The notes: generated by a model not told the origin, from the letters alone. Shown: positions 7,508 to 16,938, counted from the stretch's first letter. The stretch is DNA of 64,000 nt from Prochlorococcus marinus XMU1404 (GCF_017696175.1 NZ_JAAORE010000003.1:1-64000); one strand, 5' to 3'. A program made the numbers and translations.

Positions 7508-8767
7508 ATGAAGTTATCTAATATTCAACAATATAGTGTTGTAACAGCAAACTATTGGGCGTTCACGCTTACTGACGGCGCATTAAGATTATTAGTTGTT
7601 GGTCACTTTCATGAGCTAGGTTACACAACTCTACAAATTGCTTTACTTTTCCTTTTTTATGAGTTTTTTGGAATAATTACTAATTTATATGGTGGTTGGA
7701 TAGGAGCAAGATATGGTTTAAGGCTTACTTTATGGATTGGGACTATCCTTCAAATCATTGCTCTTTTCATGCTTATTCCAGTTAAGGAGGATTGGCCAGT
7801 AATATTTAGTGTCTTATACGTTATGGTTGCTCAAGCAGTCAGTGGGATAGCAAAAGATTTAAACAAAATGAGTGCTAAAAGTGCTGTTAAGACAGTAGTT
7901 CCAGAGGCAAATGATGGCAATGATACTGGCCAAAAACAACTTTTTAAATGGGTTGCTATTTTAACTGGATCTAAAAATGCTCTTAAGGGAGTTGGCTTTT
8001 TCTTGGGTGGACTTTTATATAAGTTATTTGGATTCAATAATGCTGTAGGAATTATGGGTTTTGGACTCTGCTTAGCCTTTTTATTGACATTAATTTTACC
8101 TGGTGAAATTGGCAAGATGAAAACCAAACCAGCTTTTAATGATCTTTTTTCAAAATCAAATGCAATAAATATTCTTTCAGCAGCAAGATTCTTTCTTTTT
8201 GGAGCAAGAGATGTTTGGTTTGTTGTAGCTCTTCCAGTATTCCTAGATATGGCATTTGGTTGGGACTACATGGAGATAGGATTATTTCTTGGGGCCTGGG
8301 TAATAGGTTATGGAATTGTTCAGGCTTCGGCTCCAGCAATTAGAAAGATGTGGGGCCAGAAAGAAAGTCCAGATCGTAAAGCTATCCAATTTTGGAGTGC
8401 CGTATTAATGGTCATACCATCTTTGATAGGAGTCGCATTATGGAGAGAAAGTTCTCCATCGATAGCAATAATTTTAGGACTTACTATTTTTGGATTTGTT
8501 TTTGCAATGAATTCCTCCACACATTCTTATATGATTTTGGCCTACTCTGATAATGAAAAAGTCAGTTTAAATGTTGGCTTCTATTACATGGCAAATGCTG
8601 CTGGAAGACTAGTTGGAACATTACTATCTGGCTTACTATTTATGATTGGGAGAAATCCGAGTATTGGTCTTCAATATTGTCTTTATTTTTCATCACTTCT
8701 AATATTATTATCTTGGATTTCGAGTCTTAAATTACCATCAATCAAACAAAGCTTATCATCACCATAA
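7508..8767 (+). CDS. arsJ: ArsJ, organoarsenical efflux permease (MFS)
   Basis: 419 residues with about 11-12 hydrophobic helices, starting 11 bases after gapdh. The N-terminal VVTANYWAFTLTDGALRLLV and the segment LNKMSAKSAVKTVVP match the ArsJ branch of the major facilitator family. It exports 1-arseno-3-phosphoglycerate formed by the upstream GAPDH, which then breaks down to arsenate outside. The gene pair is the accepted signature of this resistance route. Co-transcription with gapdh is very likely. Confidence 0.9.
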   Translation: MKLSNIQQYSVVTANYWAFTLTDGALRLLVVGHFHELGYTTLQIALLFLFYEFFGIITNLYGGWIGARYGLRLTLWIGTILQIIALFMLIPVKEDWPVIFSVLYVMVAQAVSGIAKDLNKMSAKSAVKTVVPEANDGNDTGQKQLFKWVAILTGSKNALKGVGFFLGGLLYKLFGFNNAVGIMGFGLCLAFLLTLILPGEIGKMKTKPAFNDLFSKSNAINILSAARFFLFGARDVWFVVALPVFLDMAFGWDYMEIGLFLGAWVIGYGIVQASAPAIRKMWGQKESPDRKAIQFWSAVLMVIPSLIGVALWRESSPSIAIILGLTIFGFVFAMNSSTHSYMILAYSDNEKVSLNVGFYYMANAAGRLVGTLLSGLLFMIGRNPSIGLQYCLYFSSLLILLSWISSLKLPSIKQSLSSP

Positions 8768-8797
8768 AAACTAATTTTTAGAAATTAGAGTATTTAA

Positions 8798-10024
8798 ATG
8801 GCAAAAATATCCTTAATTGAACTTGCAAAAATTTTTCTAAAAATTGGTATTTTCAGTTTTGGAGGACCATATGCTCATATTTCTTTATTCGAAGATGAAC
8901 TTATAAATAATAAAAAACTAATCTCTACCCAATCTTTTGAAAAAGGTATTGGTTTATGTCAATTGCTTCCAGGGCCAATATCCACTCAATTAGCAATATA
9001 TATAGGTCTTAAAATTAATGGTTATCTTGGTGGATTGATATCCGGTATATGTTTCATTATCCCAGGATTCATTTCGGTATTAGTTCTTAGCTTTTTTTGG
9101 CAAATTTATTCTGGATCAAAATTTCTAAGTGATTTAATTTATTTTAATCCTCCTATTATTGCAGGAATAATTTTTTCATTTTCATTATTTCTTTTAAAAA
9201 AAAGATTAAAGTTAGATCGAGTATTATTCTCTAGCTCAATCTTATTTCTACTTATATTTGCAAAATATAATAGTATTCAATTTCCTCTCATAACAATTCT
9301 TACTATTGCAGGTTTGATAAATATTTTTTTACAGAAATGGAAAAATATTTTTTATAGCTTGGTTCCTTTATCTATATTTTCAACAACCTCATTTTTAACT
9401 AGCTCAATCTTTTTGGATATTGCCAAGTTTTATAATTTTTTGAAGGATGCTTTAAACTCAAAATTTTTAATAAATTACCTTAATCTATTTTTATTCTTCT
9501 TCAAATCGGGACTTTTTATTTTTGGAGGGGGATTAGTAATCATTCCTCTAATGAGTGATTATGTTGTCTCACAAGGATGGTTAACAAATAATGAGTTTAT
9601 AGATGGGATAATGATAGGCCAGATAACACCTGGCCCTGTCTTATTAACTACAAGTTTTATTGGATACAAAGCTGGGTTTTCGGTTGGAGGAATAAATGAA
9701 GCTTTAAAGTATTCATTTATATCAACTTTTGCAATTTTTTTACCAAGTTTTTTATTGATTTTTGTTTTTGGAAAAGGCTTCATAAAAAACAGAATTAAAT
9801 TTGTTAATTACTTTATCGAAGGAGTAATAAATACAATTCCAGGAGCAGTTTTTTTCTCTGGCTTTAATTTAATTGAAGATAGTTTTTCATCAAAATACTT
9901 TTTATTAAGCTCTATTTTTATAGTTTTAATCTCCACAATATTATCTTTTTTAAAAGTAGTTCCAACATACATACTTATTCTTTTTTCTTTAATATTAGGT
10001 TTATCAAAATATTTATTTGCATAA
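8798..10024 (+). CDS. chrA: Chromate/anion transporter ChrA
   Basis: 408 residues, built of two homologous halves: the first has [15 protein letters not shown] and [16 protein letters not shown], the second [16 protein letters not shown] and [20 protein letters not shown]. The duplicated FGG...PGP pattern defines the CHR family. The family exports chromate with proton exchange, and the protein may act on other oxyanions here. It lies 30 bases after arsJ on the same strand. In Prochlorococcus phosphate islands a chrA gene is a frequent neighbour of pstS. Confidence 0.9.
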   Translation: MAKISLIELAKIFLKIGIFSFGGPYAHISLFEDELINNKKLISTQSFEKGIGLCQLLPGPISTQLAIYIGLKINGYLGGLISGICFIIPGFISVLVLSFFWQIYSGSKFLSDLIYFNPPIIAGIIFSFSLFLLKKRLKLDRVLFSSSILFLLIFAKYNSIQFPLITILTIAGLINIFLQKWKNIFYSLVPLSIFSTTSFLTSSIFLDIAKFYNFLKDALNSKFLINYLNLFLFFFKSGLFIFGGGLVIIPLMSDYVVSQGWLTNNEFIDGIMIGQITPGPVLLTTSFIGYKAGFSVGGINEALKYSFISTFAIFLPSFLLIFVFGKGFIKNRIKFVNYFIEGVINTIPGAVFFSGFNLIEDSFSSKYFLLSSIFIVLISTILSFLKVVPTYILILFSLILGLSKYLFA

Positions 10025-10056
10025 AAAAAGGGAGAAAATAAATTCCCCCTTTTTAA
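10024..10056. terminator. Bidirectional terminator between chrA and pstS
   Basis: AAAAAGGG pairs with CCCCCTTTTT around a loop of about 15 bases, with A and T runs on both sides, between two convergent genes. Confidence 0.7.
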
Positions 10057-10072
10057 ATGTTTATCTTACGAT

Positions 10073-11047
10073 TTATTTACCAATTCTTTTTACAGCAGCC
10101 CTTGATTTCTCAAGAATTTCGCCTTTCAAAGGAACAAATCCTAGTGATGGAGCTTTATCTTGATACTCATCACTTAATAATGTATTAAAGGCTTGTCTAA
10201 TTGCTTTAGTGTTTTTACCATTACCTTCTTCATAGGCAAGTATCCATGTTAATGAAGCGATAGGGTAAGCTCCGCTAGCTGTAGGATTAGGATTCTTACC
10301 AGCAAGATTTTCATCTAAAGTAATACCATTGAGAGCCTTAGCTCCTGCTTCTACAGATGGTTTTAGAAACTGACCTGAGAGATTTTGAAGTGCAGCAGCT
10401 TTCACATTACCCTTAATGTAGGATTGGTTAACATAACCAATTGCGCCATAAGTATTTTGAATAACACCTGCTACTCCAGAATTACCTTTAGCCCCAACAC
10501 CAGCAGGCCATTTTACAGACTTACCTGTGCCTAATGTCCAAGTTTTCGAAAAGGCCTCCATGGAATTTGTAAAGGCTTTAGTTGTACCTGATCCGTCAGA
10601 ACGATGAGTCCAAGTCAATTTTCCAGGAGCACATCCAACTTCCTTCCAATCGCTTATCATACCCATTGCTACTTGTACTGCCTGCTCTTGAGTAAGTTTC
10701 AAATCGCAATCGTAGTTATATCCAAAAGCAATAGTTCCACCAACCATAGGGATCTGAACTAAACCTCTAGTAACTTTTGCTATATCCTTATCTTTCATAG
10801 GATCGTCAGAAGCACCAAAGTTTACAGTCTCATCAATAAATGCTTTTCTTCCAGAACCAGAACCAACAGCTTGATAATTTACTTTTGGACCTCCATCATT
10901 TGATAAATCTTTGAACCATCTAGTATAAATTTTGGCAGGGAAAGATGCTCCAGCGCCACTTAACCTCACTGAAGAAGTGGAGGTTCCACAAGAAGCGACT
11001 AGAATCATTGTTGACGCTAATAAAAAAGCTTTTTTAGCTAATTTCAT
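10073..11047 (-). CDS. pstS: Phosphate-binding lipoprotein PstS
   Basis: 324 residues from ATG at 11047 (an upstream start at 11062 would place five residues before the signal peptide). The signal peptide ends in LVASC with the lipobox cysteine at about residue 20. The mature start has the phosphate-binding GAGASFPAKIYTRWF motif and later RSDGSGTTKAFT, both typical for PstS. It binds phosphate in the periplasm for an ABC transporter whose PstCAB subunits are not in this window. A tandem CTTAACC box upstream fits PhoB control. Confidence 0.95.
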   Translation of the reverse strand: MKLAKKAFLLASTMILVASCGTSTSSVRLSGAGASFPAKIYTRWFKDLSNDGGPKVNYQAVGSGSGRKAFIDETVNFGASDDPMKDKDIAKVTRGLVQIPMVGGTIAFGYNYDCDLKLTQEQAVQVAMGMISDWKEVGCAPGKLTWTHRSDGSGTTKAFTNSMEAFSKTWTLGTGKSVKWPAGVGAKGNSGVAGVIQNTYGAIGYVNQSYIKGNVKAAALQNLSGQFLKPSVEAGAKALNGITLDENLAGKNPNPTASGAYPIASLTWILAYEEGNGKNTKAIRQAFNTLLSDEYQDKAPSLGFVPLKGEILEKSRAAVKRIGK

Positions 11048-11142
11048 AGTTGAAATGATCAAATAATTGACTTCACATTTATAGCATTTATTTTGAACAC
11101 AAATACTCTCTAGGTGAAAATTTATCTTTTAATTAATTAGTT

Positions 11143-11160
11143 CTTAACCATCTCTTAAAC
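11143..11160. promoter_or_regulatory. Pho box (PhoB operator) between pstS and porin
   Basis: CTTAACC at 11143-11149 and CTTAAAC at 11154-11160, 11 bases apart, as in cyanobacterial Pho boxes. Weaker pairs occur nearby on the minus strand (GTTTAAG/ATTTAAA, 11287-11304) and on the plus strand before the porin (CTTAACC at 11337-11343). All lie in the divergent region between pstS and the porin. Confidence 0.65.
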
Positions 11161-11397
11161 TAAATCTTGATTAGAGTTTTTTTGTTTGGATTTAAAAATA
11201 TTAAAATATAAACTTTAGTTAATTTTTAACTTTTATTGATTAAAATTTTGAAATTTGTAGAAAATTTTCCCATTAATTTAATAGAAGTTTAAGGGTTATT
11301 TAAATTTTTCTTTTTTACTTTAATCCTTACTCATTTCTTAACCTTAGTTCGTTCTCATAAATATGGATATTTATCCATCATTTACGTGTTGAGGTTC

Positions 11398-12537
11398 ATG
11401 AAACTTTTCAAAAACTTGCTTATAGCCCCTGCAACATTAGGACTTTTAGCTCCTATGTCGGCTACAGCAAATGAAGTTACTATTAGTGATTTCACTCCTG
11501 CAGAACAACTTGCTATTACTAACAGCCGTGTAGACGGATTAGAAGCAAGATTAAATAACTTTGAAGCTGGTGGTTTCTCAGAAACTACAACTGCATCATT
11601 CGGCGTTAACTTCTACGCAGGTATCGAGAATGATGATGACACAGGTGTTAACGATTTTGATGACAATCTAACAACAGGTTATGATTTCGGCATCAAATTA
11701 GCTACAAGTTTCACTGGTGAAGATAAACTTGAAATTAAATTCGATACTGGTAATTCTGACGCGCCAGGTATTGGTGAGTTTGGTGGAGACACACAAGCTA
11801 CTGAAGCTCTAAGACTTGACGAGATCTCTTACAAATTCCCACTTGGTGAAAACATCACTGTAATGGTTGGTGATGACATAGGCGCAAGTAAGATGTTTAC
11901 AAATGCCTGCGTTTACGGAACACCTAGTGACACTCTTGACGAATGTGGAACTAATAACGCTTTTGTCAATAATGACTCAGCGATGGTTGGTGCTGAATAT
12001 GACTTCGGTAATGGTTTAACTGCTGCAGTTGGTTATGCTGGCAACCCAGATGATATAGCAAACGAAGAAGGAGTTGATGCTTATGGCTTTAACTTTGCTT
12101 ATACAGCTGATTCTTATGGTGTTTCATTCACTTACGGAGCACTCGAAGATGGCGCACCAGTTAATGACAACATGGGTACTGACTACGCTTATGGCCTAAA
12201 TGCATACTACATACCTGAAAATGAGGGACTTCCTTCAATAAGCGTTGGTTACGAATACGGTGAAGATGACAGCGAAGTAGCTGCTTCTGACGAATATACA
12301 AACGTCTTTGCTGGATTACAGTGGAGTGATTTTGGTCCTGGTACTCTAGGACTTGGAATGGGTACAAGAGTTAACACTGTTGAAGATACAGATGCTCAGT
12401 ACATGTACGAGGCATTCTACGAGTACGAAATTAATGATGGCATGACAGTTACTCCATTAGTTTTCGTAAAGGATTTCTCAGCTGCTAACACTGACGATAC
12501 AACTGGTGTAATGGTTAAGACTTCATTCAGCTTCTAA
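11398..12537 (+). CDS. Outer-membrane porin of the phosphate cluster
   Basis: 379 residues from ATG at 11398, preceded by GAGG (an earlier frame start at 11386 is less likely). Signal peptide MKLFKNLLIAPATLGLLAPM, then a short helix (ITNSRVDGLEARLNN) and an acidic beta-barrel ending in SFSF, the C-terminal aromatic signature for outer-membrane insertion. Two cysteines near residues 177 and 188 (CVYG, ECGT) may form an external disulfide. Divergent from pstS across Pho boxes, it is probably the phosphate-regulated porin often called phoE in Prochlorococcus. A strong terminator follows. Confidence 0.85.
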   Translation: MKLFKNLLIAPATLGLLAPMSATANEVTISDFTPAEQLAITNSRVDGLEARLNNFEAGGFSETTTASFGVNFYAGIENDDDTGVNDFDDNLTTGYDFGIKLATSFTGEDKLEIKFDTGNSDAPGIGEFGGDTQATEALRLDEISYKFPLGENITVMVGDDIGASKMFTNACVYGTPSDTLDECGTNNAFVNNDSAMVGAEYDFGNGLTAAVGYAGNPDDIANEEGVDAYGFNFAYTADSYGVSFTYGALEDGAPVNDNMGTDYAYGLNAYYIPENEGLPSISVGYEYGEDDSEVAASDEYTNVFAGLQWSDFGPGTLGLGMGTRVNTVEDTDAQYMYEAFYEYEINDGMTVTPLVFVKDFSAANTDDTTGVMVKTSFSF

Positions 12538-12572
12538 ATTTATTAACTTAATTTAGAAATTCTATTACACAC

Positions 12573-12603
12573 AAAAGACCTGCGTTAAGCAGGTCTTTTT
12601 TTT
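12573..12603 (+). terminator. Intrinsic terminator after porin
   Basis: AAAGACCTGC-GTTAA-GCAGGTCTTT followed by a run of eight T. A 10-bp perfect stem. Confidence 0.92.
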
Positions 12604-12745
12604 GCTTACCATTCTTTGAACGTTAAATCGCTCTTAATAATTTATTTTTTTTCTAAACTTTTTGAAGGGAACATAAAAAAGAAGAAAATAACATTGGAAC
12701 ATCTGCTTTTGAGAGCATGTATATGCCAACTTTACCTAATAGGCT

Positions 12746-12880
12746 ATGGCTAGCTCTATTGAGAAAAGAGATACTTATTATTCAAATGACCTAAAAGAAG
12801 GAAGCATTCTTTTCACAAGAGACGCAGTCTTGAATATAAAAAAATTTATTGCAGAAAAATCATGTCCTAATATTTTTTAA
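12746..12880 (+). CDS. Small hypothetical protein
   Basis: 44 residues from ATG at 12746 (MASSIEKRDTYYSNDLKEGS), ending CPNIF. No membrane helix and no ribosome site of note. It runs convergently into phoR, seven bases away. Family not recognised. Confidence 0.45.
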   Translation: MASSIEKRDTYYSNDLKEGSILFTRDAVLNIKKFIAEKSCPNIF

Positions 12881-12887
12881 ATATTCC

Positions 12888-14045
12888 CTAAAAATCTGTA
12901 TTAATACACGGAAAGATAGTTTCAATAATCGCTCCACCATCCTTATGATTAAAAGCCTTTATAAAACCTTTATTGTTATTTATTATTTTTTTTGTTATAG
13001 AAAGACCTAAACCACTACCAGTTTTCTTAAATTTAGTCCTTGATGGATCTCCACGATAAAAACGAGAAAAAATATCATTTAATTCATTTTCCTCTAATCC
13101 AATACCTTTATCCCTAACTCTTATAACAACAGAGCTATCTCTCTTAAAAATTTCAATTTGTATTTCCTCATTTGTTGGGGAGTAACGTAGAGAATTATCA
13201 AAAATGTTTATAAACGCTCTCTTTAAATTTTCAATATCACCAGAAATATAATATTTAGTTGGTATAAATAAATTTATTTTTATATCTTTTTTTTCTGCAA
13301 GCGGTTTTAAGGTTTGCCAAGATTCCATAACCAAATCTGAAATAGATATTTTTTTGTTTTTATTAAAAGATTCGCTACTTTCTAACTTGGAAAGTTCTAA
13401 AGTCTCTTCGACCATTTTTCTTAGTCTTTTAGATTCTTTCTTAAGCCTTTTAATAAGATACCTATCCTTTTTTGATATTACTGCTTCCAGTCTTTCCCCA
13501 ATCAAAATAAGAGATGTAAGAGGGGTTTTCAGTTCATGAGAAACATCATTAATTAATTGATTTTGTCGTTTTTTTATGGATTCAATTGATAATTTACTTT
13601 CCAACAATATTAAATAATTCTTTTTACTTCCTCTAATAATATTTGCCCAAATAGGTTCTCCTGAAATGGTGAAGTCAAGGCTGATTGGAAAATCTTTTTT
13701 TCTAGAGTAAAGAATTTTATTCCTCAGTACTTCAAGCTCATTAATATCATTAATTGCTTTTCCAATGACATCTCTATATTTAATGAATCTAATAAGAGAT
13801 AAAGCCTTTTTATTAATAAATTTTATTGTTAGATCTGATGATAAGATTATCCATCCTTGAGATGAATAATCTAACCAAGATAAAAGTTGCTGTGGTTTAA
13901 CTTTATCAAATGGAAAATCAAAAATTTGTTGGTTCTTATTTTTAGTTAATTCAATATTTTTATTATTTTTTGAAAATCCTTTAACCTTGATTTTCCATTT
14001 CTCATAAATGAAAGTTAATACTTCTTGTAGTGTTTTCATTTTCAT
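12888..14045 (-). CDS. phoR: Phosphate-sensor histidine kinase PhoR
   Basis: 385 residues with no transmembrane segment visible. A PAS-like region at about 55-150 is followed by the dimerisation/phosphoacceptor helix with H170 in NDVSHELKTPLTSL, and the HATPase domain with the N box NIFDNSLRYSP and G boxes DKGIGL and GSGLGLSI. It phosphorylates PhoB when phosphate is scarce. Its ATG overlaps the phoB stop by four bases (ATGA), so the two are translationally coupled. Confidence 0.93.
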   Translation of the reverse strand: MKMKTLQEVLTFIYEKWKIKVKGFSKNNKNIELTKNKNQQIFDFPFDKVKPQQLLSWLDYSSQGWIILSSDLTIKFINKKALSLIRFIKYRDVIGKAINDINELEVLRNKILYSRKKDFPISLDFTISGEPIWANIIRGSKKNYLILLESKLSIESIKKRQNQLINDVSHELKTPLTSLILIGERLEAVISKKDRYLIKRLKKESKRLRKMVEETLELSKLESSESFNKNKKISISDLVMESWQTLKPLAEKKDIKINLFIPTKYYISGDIENLKRAFINIFDNSLRYSPTNEEIQIEIFKRDSSVVIRVRDKGIGLEENELNDIFSRFYRGDPSRTKFKKTGSGLGLSITKKIINNNKGFIKAFNHKDGGAIIETIFPCINTDF

Positions 14046-14770
14046 CCAAACTTATATCCAAAACCTCTTACAGTTTTAAGAAACTTTGGAGCTGAGGGAT
14101 CTTCTTCTAATTTCTCTCTGAGCCACCTAACATGGACATCTACAGTTTTAGTATCACCAATAAAGTCAATTTCCCATATTTTTTCCAGAATTAAATCTCT
14201 TGACCATACCCTTTTTGGATTTTTCATAAATAACTCTAATAATTTAAATTCTTTTGGTGATAATGTTATTTCCCTATCAAAAGAAGTTACCCTACATTCT
14301 TCTAAAAACATTTTTATGTGATTAAATTCGATAATTGTCTCTGTTTTTTCTATATTTTTTTTGTTACGTTTAGATCTTCTTATTAATGCTCTTGATCTGG
14401 CAATTAATTCATTTAAACCAAAAGGTTTTGTTAAATAATCATCAGCACCAACCTCTAATCCAAGAACCCGGTCTGATTCATTATCTTTGGCACTCAAAAT
14501 TAATATGGGCGTATAATTTTCTTCATTTCTTATTTTTCTGCATAACTCTAATCCATTTAACCCTGGTAACATTAAATCGAGAATTATAAGGTCAACATCA
14601 TTTTTAGTATTTTCGCTAATAAAATCTGAAGCACTTAAACCGTCTTTAAAAGTTAAAACTTCAAAACCTTCGCCTTTCAATGATTCACTAACTGTCAGCC
14701 TAATACTCTTATCATCCTCTACAAGAAGAATTTTTGAGCCCTGCAAACTTTTATGATCTTTAATAGTCAT
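14042..14770 (-). CDS. phoB: Phosphate response regulator PhoB
   Basis: 242 residues from ATG at 14770 (a TTG five codons upstream is less likely). Receiver domain with acidic pair VEDD, phosphoacceptor D65 in LIILDLMLPG and conserved K in DDYLTKPF. The C-terminal OmpR-type winged helix carries LSPKEFKLLELF and KTVDVHVRWLREKLE. It should activate pstS and the porin through the Pho boxes at 11143-11343. Being encoded on the same mobile element as its targets makes E0 a self-contained phosphate-response unit, apart from PstCAB. Confidence 0.94.
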   Translation of the reverse strand: MTIKDHKSLQGSKILLVEDDKSIRLTVSESLKGEGFEVLTFKDGLSASDFISENTKNDVDLIILDLMLPGLNGLELCRKIRNEENYTPILILSAKDNESDRVLGLEVGADDYLTKPFGLNELIARSRALIRRSKRNKKNIEKTETIIEFNHIKMFLEECRVTSFDREITLSPKEFKLLELFMKNPKRVWSRDLILEKIWEIDFIGDTKTVDVHVRWLREKLEEDPSAPKFLKTVRGFGYKFG

Positions 14771-14914
14771 TTGAAAACCCAACAAATTAATTTTATATAA
14801 TCAAATTTATTTGATGTAATTATTTCATATTTAATTTACATTGAATTATTATTTTTTTCATTAAATCTTATTTCCTTTTTAATTTTCCCTTAAACCCTTT
14901 TATCTAAATTTAGA

Positions 14915-14956
14915 TTGTCTCTTTAATCTTCCTCACACATAATTTTAAAGAGACAA
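14915..14956. other. Strong hairpin with Yfr1-like loop
   Basis: TTGTCTCTTTAA pairs perfectly with TTAAAGAGACAA over 12 bp around an 18-base loop containing TCTTCCTCACAC. The loop has the Yfr1 core on the plus strand and its complement GTGTGAGGA on the minus strand. No T run follows, so it is not a standard terminator. It lies upstream of phoB. Confidence 0.6.
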
Positions 14957-14986
14957 ATTTATTGAATTTAATAATAGATATTAAAA

Positions 14987-15154
14987 CTAATATCCCATCG
15001 AAGCGTAATAATAATCGTCATCTTCATCTATATTCGTCACAACCCATTCTGGTGGAAAGTCACCAATTTTTACGTATTGATAAAGCTTATCAACATCTGG
15101 ATCGTAATAAGTATCATTAATTTTTGGATCTTTGATTACTTTGCTTGGATGCAT
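14987..15154 (-). CDS. Small acidic hypothetical protein
   Basis: 55 residues starting MHPSKVIKDPKINDTYYDPD and ending in an acidic/tyrosine-rich tail (NIDEDDDYYYASMGY). Soluble, no motif recognised. It precedes the hairpin at 14915-14956 and phoB on the same strand. Confidence 0.6.
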   Translation of the reverse strand: MHPSKVIKDPKINDTYYDPDVDKLYQYVKIGDFPPEWVVTNIDEDDDYYYASMGY

Positions 15155-15251
15155 AATAAAAAATATTTCTACTCTTTTTTTATAGATTATTTAGTTTAAA
15201 GCATCTTTAAATCTCATTTAAATATTTTCATTTGATCTAGTTGACCCAAGA

Positions 15252-15653
15252 CTAATTTAACTTGTAATTAGTCATGATTGTTTTAATTACCGATTTTTTC
15301 GGATCTTTATTTGGATAACAATTAACAATTTTATATTTACCACCTTTTCTATCTGTCTCAACAAGAGTAAATTGAACAAATTTTTCTTTTTCAACATTTG
15401 AAAAATCCTTTACTTCTATTTTGATTATTTCTTCATTTTTACTTTCAATTATTCTGGATTTACCTCCACAAAGACGAACAGCCGTTTCTTTAGTTACATA
15501 AAATAATTTTTTTTTATCATTAATGGATGATTTACCTTTCGTAATCGAAATTTCATCTTTTGTAATGGATAATTCTTCTTGGGTAATGGATAATTCATCT
15601 TTTGTACTGCAAGAAGTAAGAATAAAAATAAATACAGCCAGTAGCTTTTTCAT
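15252..15653 (-). CDS. Lipoprotein with SITK repeats
   Basis: 133 residues from the ATG at 15653, chosen because it begins a signal peptide (MKKLLAVFIFILTSC) with a lipobox cysteine. After it come three or four seven-residue repeats of the form ELSITQE/ELSITKD/EISITKG, and then a soluble domain with one cysteine (VRLCGGKSR) and another near the C-terminus (VNCYPNKD). It probably sits in a membrane facing the periplasm. Function unknown. Confidence 0.6.
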   Translation of the reverse strand: MKKLLAVFIFILTSCSTKDELSITQEELSITKDEISITKGKSSINDKKKLFYVTKETAVRLCGGKSRIIESKNEEIIKIEVKDFSNVEKEKFVQFTLVETDRKGGKYKIVNCYPNKDPKKSVIKTIMTNYKLN

Positions 15654-15660
15654 ATTTTTT

Positions 15661-15813
15661 TTAAATGATAAATTCACTTGTAATTGCTTTTAATTGTTTT
15701 TTATTTAGTTGGGTAAGATAGCTATGAATTTCTTTTCTACATAATCTGTCTTCAACTCTTTTACTTTCAAGAATTGAAAATGTAATGAAGTTAATAAGTT
15801 GATTTTTGTTCAT
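15661..15813 (-). CDS. Small basic hypothetical protein
   Basis: 50 residues (MNKNQLINFITFSILESKRV...), ending SEFII, seven bases before the start of the SITK lipoprotein and on the same strand, so probably co-transcribed. No domain recognised. Confidence 0.5.
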   Translation of the reverse strand: MNKNQLINFITFSILESKRVEDRLCRKEIHSYLTQLNKKQLKAITSEFII

Positions 15814-16033
15814 GTTTATCTTATAGGTCTCTATTGTTAACTTTGAATTAAATTCTTATTAAATAAACTTTGACTATTAGAAAAATATTTAGTTTAGAAA
15901 TTTAGAAGTTTTTTAAACAAATTTATTTTCTGCTTAATAACTTCTTAATCAAATAATCTTAAATTCTAGGAAGTCTCCTATATTTTTACCCCTTGAATAT
16001 TGAAGACATTAAATAAAAAAGAATAATAAGATA

Positions 16034-16288
16034 ATGACTTCAAAAAATTCAACTTCACCCAAAAGCTCTAATCAAGAAAAAGAGATAGGACATATCAAAT
16101 ATTCTTATGAAGAAAGTTTTAAAAGAGAAAATATATCTCTTTTGGATGATTCGGTATTAATCAAAAATTATAATGATTCTCTTAAATCGCCTCAATCTAG
16201 GAGATTTTACAAAACATTAGATAATGAAGACTATCATGACACAATCATGGTCCAAAATATTTTACCTCTAGATAAACTTTCTATTTAG
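16034..16288 (+). CDS. Hypothetical soluble protein
   Basis: 84 hydrophilic residues, serine and asparagine rich at the N-terminus (TSKNSTSPKSSNQEKE), with a tyrosine-rich middle. No membrane helix or known motif. An isolated gene between the lipoprotein operon and the conserved-leader gene. Confidence 0.55.
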   Translation: MTSKNSTSPKSSNQEKEIGHIKYSYEESFKRENISLLDDSVLIKNYNDSLKSPQSRRFYKTLDNEDYHDTIMVQNILPLDKLSI

Positions 16289-16404
16289 AATTATTTTATT
16301 AAAAACTATTTTTAAAGATTTTTTATAGAGTACGGTAATTTAGTAAGAATCACTCTCGCCATGATAATTATTGAATGTTATTTTTATTTTACGTTCATCC
16401 AATA

Positions 16405-16467
16405 TTTATATAACTGGACGCATGACATGGGAATAGGGAACGGGATTCTCATTAACTGCATAAGACC
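16405..16467 (+). promoter_or_regulatory. Conserved leader upstream of 56-residue gene (copy 1)
   Basis: About 63 bases immediately before the ATG are nearly identical to the leader of the paralogous gene at 48432-48602. Shared blocks include GCATGACATGGGAATAGG, ACGGGATTCTCA and TAACTGCA. The conservation of a non-coding leader over two distant copies points to an RNA or operator function. Confidence 0.6.
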
Positions 16468-16638
16468 ATGAATAACCTCTTACAAATAAGAGACAAAATC
16501 AAAAGAGCAAATAGGCTTCATCAAGCACAGCTCTTAGCAACAAAAAATGGAGAAGTAACTCCATATAGACAATCAGTCTTTGAAGTAAGAATCAAACAAG
16601 CACAAAAAGACATGCAATTGAGTGACTCAATAGATTAA
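16468..16638 (+). CDS. 56-residue conserved small protein (copy 1)
   Basis: MNNLLQIRDKIKRANRLHQA followed by QLLATKNGEVTPYRQSVFEV; basic and helical, soluble. A paralog of identical length lies at 48432-48602 and differs at roughly a quarter of positions. The conserved leader and conserved length support a real gene. Function unknown. Confidence 0.75.
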   Translation: MNNLLQIRDKIKRANRLHQAQLLATKNGEVTPYRQSVFEVRIKQAQKDMQLSDSID

Positions 16639-16660
16639 ATTCTTATTTGTAACTGATTAA

Positions 16661-16699
16661 AAAGAGAGGAGTTTAGTTTATTTAAACCCTCTTTTTTTT
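16661..16699. terminator. Bidirectional terminator
   Basis: AAAGAGAGGAGTTTA and TAAACCCTCTTTTTTT form an imperfect stem with A and T runs on the two sides, between convergent genes. Confidence 0.6.
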
Positions 16700-16707
16700 A
16701 TCCAAAT

Positions 16708-16938
16708 CTAATTTGTATCAGCTATATTCTTAAAGAAATCACAATAAGTCATCAATTCTGATTCGGTGGGAAGGGAAGGAAGTGGAAGAGCTTTCTTATT
16801 AGTGAAGTAATCACAATTAGGACTAACTCTTTTTAAGTTGTTTTCTAATTGGTCGAACTGAGCATCAGAAATTAGAGCATTACCATTACGATAATTTTCG
16901 TCATACCAATTAATTCTTTCTTCTAGATAAGTGCTCAT
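16708..16938 (-). CDS. Small protein resembling the N-terminus of NAD+-dependent DNA ligase
   Basis: 76 residues. The stretch INWYDENYRNGNALISDAQF with DQLENNLKRVSPN resembles domain Ia of LigA (pattern Y..YY..G...ISDAEYD.L...L), which binds NMN. The adenylation domain is absent. Its ATG overlaps the recombinase stop (TAATG), so it is translated with the integrase. It could be a ligase remnant recruited as a recombinase partner, or an unrelated fold. The resemblance is my reading of the pattern. Confidence 0.5.
   Translation of the reverse strand: MSTYLEERINWYDENYRNGNALISDAQFDQLENNLKRVSPNCDYFTNKKALPLPSLPTESELMTYCDFFKNIADTN

Noticed and set aside
7831-8520. Frames on the strand opposite arsJ
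   Set aside because: Shadow frames of a strong coding gene.
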